Shown one piece after another: positions 9,187 through 17,810 of a stretch of DNA of 64,000 nt. Position 1 is the first letter of the stretch. The number at the start of each line of letters is the position of its first letter. Source of the DNA: Methylobacterium sp. W2. GTDB lineage: Bacteria; Pseudomonadota; Alphaproteobacteria; Rhizobiales; Beijerinckiaceae. The notes under the pieces were generated by a model. The model was not told where the DNA came from and searched no databases. It saw only the letters and a list, made by a program, of their open reading frames with translations. The translations under genes and the position numbers were made by a program. The stretch covers positions 1 to 64,000 of the forward strand of contig NZ_VMOA01000030.1 of the NCBI RefSeq assembly GCF_020662345.1. The letters run 5' to 3'.

Positions 9187-10215
9187 TCAGGAGCGAGAGT
9201 TGCGTGACGGGACGGCGCTCGCCGCGACGCCGAGGACGATCGCGAGGGAGCCGAGGATCAGGTCGGGGCCGGGCGCTTCGTGCAGGATGGCGACAGAGGT
9301 CAGGAGGCCGGTCACCGGCACCGCCAGCATGGTGGTCGACATCGTGCTCGCCGACAGCCGCGCGCTCGCGGCGTTGACGGCGCAGAAACAGAAGGCGGTG
9401 GCGACGGGTCCGACGAAGACGAGGCAGGCCCAGAACGCCCCCGTGCCGTCTCCGCTGAAGGGCCCCTCGACCACGAGCGCCACCGGAGCCAGGACGGAGG
9501 CGGCGAGCAGCATCTGCCAGGGGGCGAGCTGGATGGCCGAGGACGGTCCGCGCCCGTAGCGCAGGTGCAGGAGACACGCGGCCCAGGCGGCGGAGGCGGC
9601 GAGCAGCATCGCGTTGGCGCCGACCACGTCCCGGTCGTGCCAGTCGATGGCGTAGGGATTGACCAGGATGAGGACACCGATGCCCGCGAGGCCGAGTCCG
9701 ATCCAGCGCCGCCGCTCGATGCGCTCGCCGAAGACGAGGAGCGCCGCCGGGATGACCCAGATCGGAGTCGTGTAGCTCAGGATCGCCGAGCGGCCGGCGG
9801 GAAGCCGCGTCATCGCCAGGGCGCCCAGCGCCGTGAACAGCATCATCTGCAGGAGGCCGATGGAGGCGACGACGGGCAGATCCCCGCGCCGGGGCAGGCG
9901 GATCTCGCCACGGGCGGCCTGCCAGGCGAACAGGCAGATCGCGCCGGTGGCAAACCGCAGGGCCGAGAACCAGAGCGGCGAGACGTGGCCCAGGCCGAGT
10001 TTCATCACCGGCCAGTTCGCGCCCCAGAGCAGGATCGCGCCGCCGAGAAGAAGGGTGGAGGAGCCCCATGTCTTCGCATCCCACTGCTCCTTGGCATCCC
10101 ATTGCTCCTTGGCATCCCGCCGCTCCTCGGCGAGACCGACGAGGCGGCGCGCGGGAGCGAGCCCCGTCGGGGTTCGGGGGACCACATGGGCGGGGGCGAT
10201 CGCTGAGGCGGACAT
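9187..10215 (-). CDS. EamA/DMT-family transporter
   Basis: The protein has about 342 residues and ten predicted membrane segments in two EamA repeats of the drug/metabolite transporter superfamily (for example ILLWGANWPVMKLGLG and WFSALRFATGAIC in the first repeat). ATG 10215 is preferred; a longer in-frame start at 10401 would add a basic, low-complexity leader that reaches into the neighbouring gene. Residues about 30-50 contain a tandem DAKEQW peptide repeat just before the first helix. Substrate cannot be inferred: members export amino acids, nucleobases or metabolites. Confidence 0.87.
   Translation of the reverse strand: MSASAIAPAHVVPRTPTGLAPARRLVGLAEERRDAKEQWDAKEQWDAKTWGSSTLLLGGAILLWGANWPVMKLGLGHVSPLWFSALRFATGAICLFAWQAARGEIRLPRRGDLPVVASIGLLQMMLFTALGALAMTRLPAGRSAILSYTTPIWVIPAALLVFGERIERRRWIGLGLAGIGVLILVNPYAIDWHDRDVVGANAMLLAASAAWAACLLHLRYGRGPSSAIQLAPWQMLLAASVLAPVALVVEGPFSGDGTGAFWACLVFVGPVATAFCFCAVNAASARLSASTMSTTMLAVPVTGLLTSVAILHEAPGPDLILGSLAIVLGVAASAVPSRNSRS
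10074..10126. repeat. Three imperfect 18-bp tandem repeats inside the EamA gene
   Basis: The unit TTGGCATCCCATTGCTCC (plus strand) occurs as three adjacent variants, at about 10074-10090, 10091-10108 and 10109-10126. Because the unit is a multiple of three it keeps the frame and encodes a DAKEQW-type hexapeptide repeat in the N-terminal tail of the transporter. The number of units may vary between strains. Confidence 0.8.
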
Positions 10216-10384
10216 GGCTGGTCTCGTCGGTGTCACGCGCTGAGAGGGTGCCCGTAGTCCGAAGCGGAGCGTCCGTGGAGCGCGCCGTGATCGCCCGAGC
10301 CCAGGCAGCATGCTGCGGGGCGAGCGATCCGATAAGCGCATAGTTCTGATCGGAGGGATCGGTTTTTCTTCTGGACGATTCTGA

Positions 10385-11422
10385 TCAGCTCGCGAGCTCA
10401 CGCAACTCGCCCCGCGCGATGCCGAGGACCGTACGCAGCGCGAGACCGGCGATGGTCACCGTGGCGAGGCCGAGGAGGAGCACGGCCAGGATATCGGCCG
10501 CGATGGTCCCGGCATGCCCGGCATAGCGCAAGGCCGCCACCGCCATCGCGGCCATGGGAAAGCTCACGGCCCACCACGAGACCCGGAACGGGCAGCATCG
10601 CGGCAGGTCCCGCAGGCGTCCGACCAGGATGGCAAAGACGAAGAGGGCAACGAAGAACAGGGCCTCCGCGAACGCATCGACCCGGCCGACCGTCGCGACG
10701 TAGCTGGAGAAGCCGACGGCGAAGGGCGCCACCAGGATCATCAAGGTCGGCCGTTGCGCCGGGGCGAGCGGCTCCTCGAAGACGAGGCGGGCGAAGATCA
10801 GGGTGAAGAGCGGGACGGCGAAGAACAGCCCGACGCTGAGGGAGAACATGGCCAGCGCCTGCGTATGGGGCAGACCCAGCGACGGTGCGGCCAGGGGCAC
10901 GTCGAGGAGTCCGACGACCGGCACGATCCAGGCCGGCGTCGCATGGGCGAGCTGGTGCCGGCTGCCCATCCACCGGCTCACGATGAGAAAGGCGAAGACC
11001 AGCATGCCGGCCGCACCGAGGATCCAGGCCGTGGCGGCAAGACGCGGGCTGAGCCCCTGAAGCACGAACGGCAGCAGCAGCAGGCTGATCGGTACCGTGC
11101 CGAACAGGTTGCCGGCGATCGGGTGCCGGAACTCGGAGAGCACGGCCGGCCGGGCCGTCACCGCCTTCGCGCCGTAGGCCAGCGCCAGCACGACGAAGGC
11201 GGCGAGCGCCGTCCAGCCGATCGTGTCGGCGATCAGGGTGGTGAAGCCATGGCGTGCGCCCGCGAGCCGCCACCCGACGCCGAGCCCCATCAGCCCCATC
11301 ACCGAGCCGAACAGGCCCACCGGCAGGTAGTCGAACAGCGGTCTGCGCAGGGGGGCAACCTGCGCCGTGCCGTCCGCGACGACCGGTGTCGTCATCGCCA
11401 GGGTTTCTCCGTCGGGGGGCAT
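10385..11422 (-). CDS. TehA/SLAC1-family (tellurite-resistance/dicarboxylate) transporter
   Basis: This 345-residue polytopic membrane protein has about ten hydrophobic helices and matches the TehA/SLAC1/Mae1 family of anion channels and dicarboxylate transporters. Typical features are the early MGLMGLGVGWRLA helix and alternating five-helix repeats. ATG 11422 is preceded by AGGAGAGG. An in-frame ATG at 11395 is an alternative. Members pass small anions (nitrate, chloride, malate) or are linked to tellurite tolerance; which applies here is not visible. It is separate from the molybdenum hydroxylase gene, which ends 80 bp upstream on the same strand. Confidence 0.85.
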   Translation of the reverse strand: MPPDGETLAMTTPVVADGTAQVAPLRRPLFDYLPVGLFGSVMGLMGLGVGWRLAGARHGFTTLIADTIGWTALAAFVVLALAYGAKAVTARPAVLSEFRHPIAGNLFGTVPISLLLLPFVLQGLSPRLAATAWILGAAGMLVFAFLIVSRWMGSRHQLAHATPAWIVPVVGLLDVPLAAPSLGLPHTQALAMFSLSVGLFFAVPLFTLIFARLVFEEPLAPAQRPTLMILVAPFAVGFSSYVATVGRVDAFAEALFFVALFVFAILVGRLRDLPRCCPFRVSWWAVSFPMAAMAVAALRYAGHAGTIAADILAVLLLGLATVTIAGLALRTVLGIARGELRELAS

Positions 11423-11502
11423 TGAACATCCTCTCCTAACGGCCAGCGGAAAAGGGCCCTATCCGCCCCGGCCATGGGGGCATCGCGGGGATACCGTCGG
11501 GC

Positions 11503-13745
11503 TCAGGCGTCGGAGAGCCGGGTGTTCGCGAGCGGCAGGCTGCGCACGCGACGGCCCGTGAGGGCGGCGACCGCGTTGACCACGGCCGGGGGCACTCCGG
11601 GCAGGCCCGGCTCGCCGATGCCGCCCATGGGCGCCCCGCTCTCGACGATGGTCACATGGACCCGCGGCATGCGCTCCCGGTCGAGGATCGGATAGGTGTC
11701 GAAGTTCCGCGCCTGCCGCTGCCCGCCCTCGTAGACGACCTGTTCCAGCAGCGTCGAGGACAGGCCGAGGGCGGCCGCGCTCTCCACCTGCCGCTTGACG
11801 ATGGCCGGGTTGACCACGCTGCCCGGATCGATCGCAATCCAGAGATCGTGCACCCGCGCCTCGCCGTCCTTTAGGGAGACCTCCGCAATGGTTGCCGTCT
11901 CCGAGCCGAAGGGCGAGGCCATCGAGACGCCGCGCGCACGGCGCGTGCCGTCGGCCGCCTCGAACGGCCCGCGCTTCCAGCCTCCGGAGAGATCGGCCAC
12001 CGCCTGCAGCAGCGTCCGATGCCGCGGGCTGTCCTTCAGGAGCGTCATGCGCAGGGCGAACGGGTCCTTCGCTCCGGCCTGAGCGATCTCGTCGAGGAAG
12101 CTCTCGTAGAAGAAGTCGTTCATCGAGTGCCCGACCGAGCGCCAGAAGCGATCGTCACCGGATGGGGCACCTTCACGTAGTCGAGCATGCGGTTCGGGAT
12201 CGCGTAGGGCTTCTTGTCGAGGCCTTCCACCACGGAGGAATCTACAGGCGACTTGAACAGGGCGCCGAACCAGCGTCCGATCGGGCCTTCGCCCACTGCC
12301 GTGGTCTGCAGGGCGACCGGCATCCCGTCGCTCCCGAGGGCGGCGCGGAACCGGGCGAAGCTCAGGGGACGCACCGCGTCCATGCCGAACTCCTCCTCGC
12401 GCGACCACAGCACCCGCACCGGCCGACCGGTCGCCTTGGCGAGCAGGATCGCCTGCGGGAACGGGTTGGCGGGACCATAGTAGAAGTGCCGCCCGAAGAA
12501 GCCGCCGAGCAGCGGCGAGTGGATGCGCACCTGCATCGGCTGGAGCCCGGCGACGCCGGCGGCGACCTGCTGGAACAGCTCCGGCATCTGGTTGGGCAGC
12601 CACAGGTCGAGGGTGCCGTCCGCCGCGAACCGAGCCACCGCCGAGGGCGGTTCGAGCTGCGCATGGGCGAGGTAGGGCGCGTCGTATTCCGCCTCCACGA
12701 TCTTGGCCGCACCCGCGAAGGCGCCCGCGACGTCGCCCTCTTGCTCGGCCGAGAGGCCGGGTTCCGTCGACCCCTTCAGGGCCGCGAGCATCGCCGCCGC
12801 CGAGAAGGTTTTGGAGACTGTGGCGACCCCGTCCGCTGCGGGGTTCGTCCAACTCACCTGCAGGGCTTCCGCGCCCTTGCGCGCACGCCACCAGCTGTCC
12901 GCGACCACCGCCACGGCGCCCGGCAGCCGATGCACCGAATGGATGCCCGGCATGGCGCGGATGTCGCTCTCATTGGCGACGGCCTGCGGCTCGGTGCCGA
13001 GATGCGGCGCATGCAGCACCGCCGCGTGCAGCATGCCGTCGACCGTGATGTCGATGGCGTAGACGGCCCGGCCCGTCGACTTGTCACGCATGTCCAGCCG
13101 CGCGACGGGCTTGCCGATCCAGCGGAACGTCTTCGGGTCCTTCAGCGGCACGTCGTCCCGCGGCGGGAGCGCGAGGGCGGCGGCGGCGAGCTCGCCATAG
13201 CCGAGGGAGCGACCGGAGGCGGCGTGGATCACCCGGCCGTCATCGGTGGTCAGCTGGTCCTGCGCGACACCGAGCTTGGCGGCGGCGGCGCGCAGCATCA
13301 TCTCGCGGGCCGTGGCGCCGAGACGCCGCATGGCGGCGTAGCTGGAGCGGGTCGAGAAGCTTCCGCCGGTCATGCGCAGGCCGTTGACCACGGCGTAGTC
13401 GGGGCCGGGCGGCGCGCATTCGACGGCGAAACGCGCGGGGTCGAGGTCGAATTCCTCGCCGATGGTCTGGGCGAGGCCGGTATTGATGCCCTGCCCTCCC
13501 TCGACGAAGGGGCTGAGCAGCCGCACCGTGCCGTCGGGCCTCATCTCCAGGAAGGCCGCGACGCGGGTTCCGGGCTTGGGCGCAATGGCGGCCGCGCCCT
13601 CGGCCCGCTCCTGGGCCCCGGCGGGACCGAGATGGACGCCGAGCACGAGGGCGCCGGTGGCGGCGCCGAGAAAGCCGCGGCGCGACAGGTTGCGGATCGG
13701 CTCGCGGCCGCCGGCGAGCGGCAGCGGGGGAGTGAGGTCGTTCAT
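11503..13745 (-). pseudogene. iorB: Molybdenum hydroxylase large subunit (IorB-like), frameshifted
   Basis: This is a xanthine oxidase-family molybdopterin subunit like isoquinoline 1-oxidoreductase beta. The 5' part (from ATG 13745) has a Tat signal (SRRGFLGAATG, residues about 20-30) and reads through the Moco-binding region to about 12150. The 3' part continues in another frame to 11503. Around 12148-12152 the codons for ...VTI then FWRSVGHS are out of phase by one base; the family normally has GFWRSVGHS, so one base of a GGC glycine codon seems lost. Restored length would be about 747 residues, normal for IorB. It follows iorA closely (14 bp). Either a real disruption or a sequencing error: both halves look otherwise intact, including the terminal GEPGLPGVPPAVVNA motif. 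Confidence 0.85.
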
Positions 13746-13758
13746 GGCGCCGTTCCCC

Positions 13759-14205
13759 TCAGGCCGCGGCCTGCCGCACGGCGGCGGCAATGGCGTTGTA
13801 GGTACCGCAGCGGCAGAGATTGGTCATCGCGGCGGCGATGTCGTCTTCGGTCGGCTTCGGGGTGTTCTTGAGGAGGCCGGTGGCGGCCATGACCTGGCCC
13901 GACTGACAATAGCCGCATTGCGGAACCTCGCTGCCGATCCAGGCGGCCACGACCCTGGCTCCCACCGAATCCCGCTCGATCGCCTCGATGGTGGTGACGG
14001 CCTGGGTGCCGACGCTCTCCAGCGGGACCTGACAGGACCGCGTCGCCTGCCCGTCGAGCAGGATGGTACAGGCGCCGCATTGACCGATGCCGCAGCCATA
14101 CTTGGTGCCGCTCAGGCCCAGCGTATCGCGCAGAACGAACAGGAGCGGAGTATCCGGTTCGGCATCGACAGCATATTGGCGGCTATTGACCGTCAGATCG
14201 ACCAT
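13759..14205 (-). CDS. iorA: [2Fe-2S] subunit of molybdenum hydroxylase (IorA-like)
   Basis: This 148-residue protein carries two [2Fe-2S] clusters. The plant-type N-terminal cluster motif is GCGIGQCGAC...C (about residues 37-60) and the C-terminal four-helix cluster is CGYCQSGQ...CRCGTY (about residues 98-133). It should pass electrons from the Moco subunit encoded next to it toward an external acceptor. ATG 14205 follows GAGGAG and removes an unsupported 22-residue leader. There is no FAD subunit nearby, as in the two-subunit IorAB/aldehyde oxidoreductase group. Function now depends on whether the partner gene is truly broken. Confidence 0.92.
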   Translation of the reverse strand: MVDLTVNSRQYAVDAEPDTPLLFVLRDTLGLSGTKYGCGIGQCGACTILLDGQATRSCQVPLESVGTQAVTTIEAIERDSVGARVVAAWIGSEVPQCGYCQSGQVMAATGLLKNTPKPTEDDIAAAMTNLCRCGTYNAIAAAVRQAAA

Positions 14206-14307
14206 GACCGTCTCCTCGATACCCTTCGCAAAGCGCAGTATTATGAATAAGGACGATGTCGGCCATCGCAAATGCCATAAACGCAGCGTTTTCGGACATG
14301 CCTCCGT

Positions 14308-15255
14308 TCAGGCGGCGCGCCTGTCACGCAGGGCGCCGTGCCGGATCTCCTGCGGGGTCCGGCCGTAGATCCGCATGAAGGCGCGGCGCATCCGTTCCCT
14401 GTCGGTGAAGCCGGATTCGGCGGCGACGATGTCCAGGGAGTGCCGGCTCCGCAGCAGCAGGACGCGAGCGGCATCGGCGCGAAGACGTTCGATCACCTTG
14501 GCGGGTGACAGGCCGAACTCCGCCTGGACCGCCCGGCTGAACTGTCTGGGGGACAGGCGGGCGACATCGGCGAGGCGCGCCACGCTCAACGTCTCCCGTA
14601 GATTGGCGCGCACGAACTCGAAGGCCCGCTGGATGCGGTCGGATTTCGGCTGCAGGTCGAGCAGGGTCGAGGCCTGCTGCTGTCCGCCGAACCGCCGGCG
14701 TTCCAGCAGCATCCGGCGGGCCACATCCCGGGCCACCGTCGGCCCGAGATCGTCCTCCACGAGCGCCAGGGCCATATCGATCGAGGCGGTCATGCCGGCC
14801 GAGGTCCAGACCGATCCGTCCCTGACGTAGAGCTGGTCGGTCTCCACGCGCAGGTCGGGAAAGCGGGATCCGAGTTCGGCGTTGTCGCCCCAATGGGCGG
14901 TCACCTGACGGCCCGCGAGAAGGCCCGCTTCCGCCAGGACGAAGCTCCCCCTGCAGAAGGAGGCGACCCGCCGGGCCTGTCCCGCCGCCCGGCGCACGAA
15001 TGCGAGGAGCGCGGGCGAGGCCGCGCTCGCGCCGGTGAAGGCGCTCACGATCAGGGTATCGAACGCCGCCTCGCCGGGCGGCTCGGTCATGACGGAGAAG
15101 CCCGCATTCGTCTGAACGAGACCGCCGGATTCCGAGATCAGGCGCAGGTCGTAGACGGGCTCGCCGGCCGCGTTGTTCGCCACCTGGAACACGGCCATGG
15201 CCGAGAGCGACATCAGCTTGAGATCGGGAATCGCCAGAACGCCGATCGTCAGCAT
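14308..15255 (-). CDS. GlxA-family transcriptional regulator (DJ-1/PfpI + AraC HTH)
   Basis: This 315-residue regulator has an N-terminal DJ-1/PfpI amidotransferase-like domain (residues about 3-170, with the FCRGSFVLAEAGLLAGR elbow) and a C-terminal AraC-type double helix-turn-helix (about 215-310, with SVARLADVARLSPRQFSR and AAESGFTDRERMRRAF). It lies directly upstream of iorAB on the same strand, with 102 bp to iorA, so it probably controls those genes. A second paralogue sits 1 kb away on the other strand. Effector unknown. Confidence 0.92.
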   Translation of the reverse strand: MLTIGVLAIPDLKLMSLSAMAVFQVANNAAGEPVYDLRLISESGGLVQTNAGFSVMTEPPGEAAFDTLIVSAFTGASAASPALLAFVRRAAGQARRVASFCRGSFVLAEAGLLAGRQVTAHWGDNAELGSRFPDLRVETDQLYVRDGSVWTSAGMTASIDMALALVEDDLGPTVARDVARRMLLERRRFGGQQQASTLLDLQPKSDRIQRAFEFVRANLRETLSVARLADVARLSPRQFSRAVQAEFGLSPAKVIERLRADAARVLLLRSRHSLDIVAAESGFTDRERMRRAFMRIYGRTPQEIRHGALRDRRAA

Positions 15256-15342
15256 GGCTTTCTCCCTGCACCCGAAGTCATGGAAGGATGCAGCGAGCTT
15301 AGCGCAGAACCGGGAAGTTCGAACTACTCGCCCGTCTCGTGC

Positions 15343-16137
15343 CTACGCGGCCCGATACCGCTCGGCCGCCACGGCGCTCGACAGATGCGGCAGCATGGTC
15401 TGGCGCGCCGTCTCCCAGGCCTCCCATTCGCCGAGATCCATCAGGGACGGGATGGTGGCGAACTCGCCCCGGTCGAGGCCGACCAGGGCGGCATCGACGA
15501 GGTCGGCGGCGGACATGACCCATCCCTCCGGCAGGTTGCTCGCGGGCAGGCCGGCAATGTCCCAGAACTCCGTGCCCGTCGCGCCGGGCAGCACGACCTG
15601 CACCGACACGCCGGTGCCGGCGAGTTCCTTGGCGAGCGAATGGCTGAACGCCAGGATGAACGACTTCGAGCCGCCATAGACGCCGTTGAGCACCTCCGGC
15701 CCGATGGCGACGATGGAGGCGATGTTGATGATCGTGCCCGTGCCGCGCGCCGTGAAGGACGGCACGGCGGCGTAGGTCAGCCGCGTCGGCGCGGTTACGT
15801 TGATCGCGATCATCCGTTCCATCTCGTCCACCGAAGCGGAGGCCAGCGGCGCGGCGCTGCCGAACCCGGCATTGTTGACGAGATGCGTGATGCGCGCGTC
15901 GGTCTTCAGGATGTCTTCGACCTCGGCGAGGCCCGTGCGGTCGGTCAGATCGGCCTCGACCGCGCGAACCGTGACGCCGTGGCGACGGGCGAGCGTGTCG
16001 GCGACCGCATCGAGCCTGTCCTTGGTGCGGGCCACCAGGATGAGATCGTGGCCGCGTTGGGCGAAGCGGTCGGCGTAGACGGCGCCGATGCCCGAGGAGG
16101 CCCCTGTGATGAGTACGGTTCCCTTTGCTGCGGTCAT
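15343..16137 (-). CDS. Short-chain dehydrogenase/reductase
   Basis: This 264-residue classical SDR has the cofactor motif TGASSGIG (about residues 11-18), NNAG (about 87-90), catalytic Ser in the NIASIVAIG segment and a YGGSK active site (Tyr and Lys about residues 151-155). An Arg in the second strand (VARTKDR) suggests NADP(H). The closest general group is the DltE/YqjQ-like oxidoreductases. The gene is divergent from the second GlxA-type regulator with a 119-bp gap, which suggests control by it. Substrate unknown. Confidence 0.9.
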   Translation of the reverse strand: MTAAKGTVLITGASSGIGAVYADRFAQRGHDLILVARTKDRLDAVADTLARRHGVTVRAVEADLTDRTGLAEVEDILKTDARITHLVNNAGFGSAAPLASASVDEMERMIAINVTAPTRLTYAAVPSFTARGTGTIINIASIVAIGPEVLNGVYGGSKSFILAFSHSLAKELAGTGVSVQVVLPGATGTEFWDIAGLPASNLPEGWVMSAADLVDAALVGLDRGEFATIPSLMDLGEWEAWETARQTMLPHLSSAVAAERYRAA

Positions 16138-16256
16138 GGTCTTCGTCCTTTCGAGAAGCGTGGGCAGCCAGTGCCGATGTCACGACGCTAGCGCTGGACG
16201 GCGATGTCCGAAATGACGTAAAAGCGTCAAATCAGGACACCGCCAGGAGAGTGACC

Positions 16257-17204
16257 ATGCGCCATGTCGGTTTCATCCTGGAGGACGGGTTCCAGGTCAT
16301 GGGATTGGCCGCGTTGTCGGCCTTCGAATTCGCCAATATGGAACTCGGAGCGGAGGCCTACCGTCTCACGGTGATGTCCGAGCACGGGGCGACGATCCGG
16401 TCCTCGCTGGGAATCCGGATCGAGACCGTTCCGCTCACCCTCGCGCCGGACACCCTGATGGTCGTGGGGGAATTGGTGCCCCGTCCGCTCACGCCCGCCT
16501 TGCGCAGCTACATCGCCGAGGCCGGCCGGACCTCGCGCCGGGTGGCGGGCCTCTGCACGGGGGCCTTCGCCCTGGCCGAGGCCGGTCTGCTCGACGGCCG
16601 CACCGCCACCACCCATTGGGCCCATGCCCGCGACCTGCAGGAGCGGTTTCCCCTCATTCGCGTCGACGACGATCGCATCTTCGTCGCCGACGGACATATC
16701 TGGACGTCGGCGGGGATGAGCGCGGCCATCGACCTGACGCTGGCCCTGATCGAGGACGATCACGGGGTGGAGCTGTCGCGGAGGATCGCGCGCAAGCTCG
16801 TGGTCTATCACCGCCGGCCGGGCGGCCAGTCCCAGTTCTCGGCGCTCCTCGAACTGGAGCCCCGGTCGGACCGCGTCCGCCGCGCCCTGGTCTATGCCAG
16901 GGAGCACCTGCGCAATCCCCTCACCGTCGAGGAACTGGCCGATGCCGCGAGCGTGAGCCCGCGCCAGTTCAGCCGGATCTTCCGGGAGGAAACCGGACAA
17001 TCCCCGGCGAAGGCGGTCGAGCGTCTCCGGCTGGAAGCCGCCCAGCTCATGCTCGAGGACGGCCGCCATTCGATGGATGTGGTCGCCCGCGACACCGGCT
17101 TTGCCGATCGCAACCGGATGCGGCGCGCCTTCCATCGCACGTTCGGCCAGGGGCCGCAGAGCCTGCGTCGCGGCTTGCGCCTGGTGGATCAGTCCGCCGC
17201 GTAA
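16257..17204 (+). CDS. GlxA-family transcriptional regulator (second copy)
   Basis: This 315-residue paralogue of the 14.3-15.3 kb protein has the same layout: DJ-1/PfpI domain with GLCTGAFALAEAGLLDGR (about residues 98-115) and AraC-type helix-turn-helix at the C-terminus (TVEELADAASVSPRQFSR, ARDTGFADRNRMRRAF). ATG 16257 follows AGGAGAGTG and matches the length of the paralogue; the upstream extension is not conserved. It is divergent from the SDR gene and is likely its regulator. Confidence 0.92.
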   Translation: MRHVGFILEDGFQVMGLAALSAFEFANMELGAEAYRLTVMSEHGATIRSSLGIRIETVPLTLAPDTLMVVGELVPRPLTPALRSYIAEAGRTSRRVAGLCTGAFALAEAGLLDGRTATTHWAHARDLQERFPLIRVDDDRIFVADGHIWTSAGMSAAIDLTLALIEDDHGVELSRRIARKLVVYHRRPGGQSQFSALLELEPRSDRVRRALVYAREHLRNPLTVEELADAASVSPRQFSRIFREETGQSPAKAVERLRLEAAQLMLEDGRHSMDVVARDTGFADRNRMRRAFHRTFGQGPQSLRRGLRLVDQSAA

Positions 17205-17263
17205 CGTCCGCGGGGCCGCGTCTGCGAAACCGGCTTTGGAGAATCCGCCGCGGAAAGGGCTGC

Positions 17264-17746
17264 CTAACGCTGAGGCCCGCCGCCATCCTCGTCCTCACCG
17301 GCCCCCCCATTCGCGCGGCGCGGTGCGATCAGCTGATCGAAGATCACGCGCTTGCCCGTCTTCCTGTAGCGCACGCCCATCGCCCGGCGGCCGATGTTCC
17401 GGGCCTTGCCGGCCTCCACCAGGGCCATCAGCGTCTGCGGCACGGCCGCGGCCGCCGTCATCACCCAGGCCACATCGGCGCCGTCGGGCCGGTCGAGGGG
17501 CGGGGGCTTTCCCGTCCGGGCGAAGTCACGGGCCTCCGCGTGGCTGTAGAGATGCCATCCGAGATAGCCGACGACCCGCCTGTCGTCGAAGGCGAAGAGC
17601 GCATGGCCGCGGCGGATCTGGTCGTCCACGGTTTGGGTCAGGTCGCCGAACCGGAAACCGGAGAAGGGCGCGCGGCGGGCGAGGAAGTGGAGGGCGATCC
17701 CCAGCGTCGTATAGGAAGGGTCCAGGGCACGGATCGTCACAGCCAT
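17264..17746 (-). CDS. Small protein with weak likeness to HlyC-type toxin-activating acyltransferases
   Basis: I do not firmly recognise this 160-residue soluble protein. By eye its order of elements resembles HlyC/CyaC: an LG...L start, a strand pair with ...RRVVGYLGWHLYS (about residues 56-68) like the VAYCSWA segment, an acidic/Trp segment (DVAWVM, 91-96), then GVRYRKTGKRVIFDQL (124-139) like the IRV...GKVSEFHG end. The HlyC catalytic His and Asp positions are not kept (Phe/Ser and Thr here), so it may be a divergent GNAT-fold protein instead. The C-terminus is low-complexity Gly/Glu/Asp. It is 64 bp upstream-flanked by the PfkB gene on the same strand. An RTX protein gene lies 2.3 kb away. 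Confidence 0.45.
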   Translation of the reverse strand: MAVTIRALDPSYTTLGIALHFLARRAPFSGFRFGDLTQTVDDQIRRGHALFAFDDRRVVGYLGWHLYSHAEARDFARTGKPPPLDRPDGADVAWVMTAAAAVPQTLMALVEAGKARNIGRRAMGVRYRKTGKRVIFDQLIAPRRANGGAGEDEDGGGPQR

Positions 17747-17810
17747 GAGTGTGCTCCTCGTCTTGCGCGCGCGAACGCGGCGCGGGTCATGCTCTTGCTC
17801 GCGGCGCGGG

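Noticed and set aside
11503..13745. Programmed frameshift in iorB
   Set aside because: There is no slippery heptamer or downstream structure near 12150; a one-base loss explains the sequence better.
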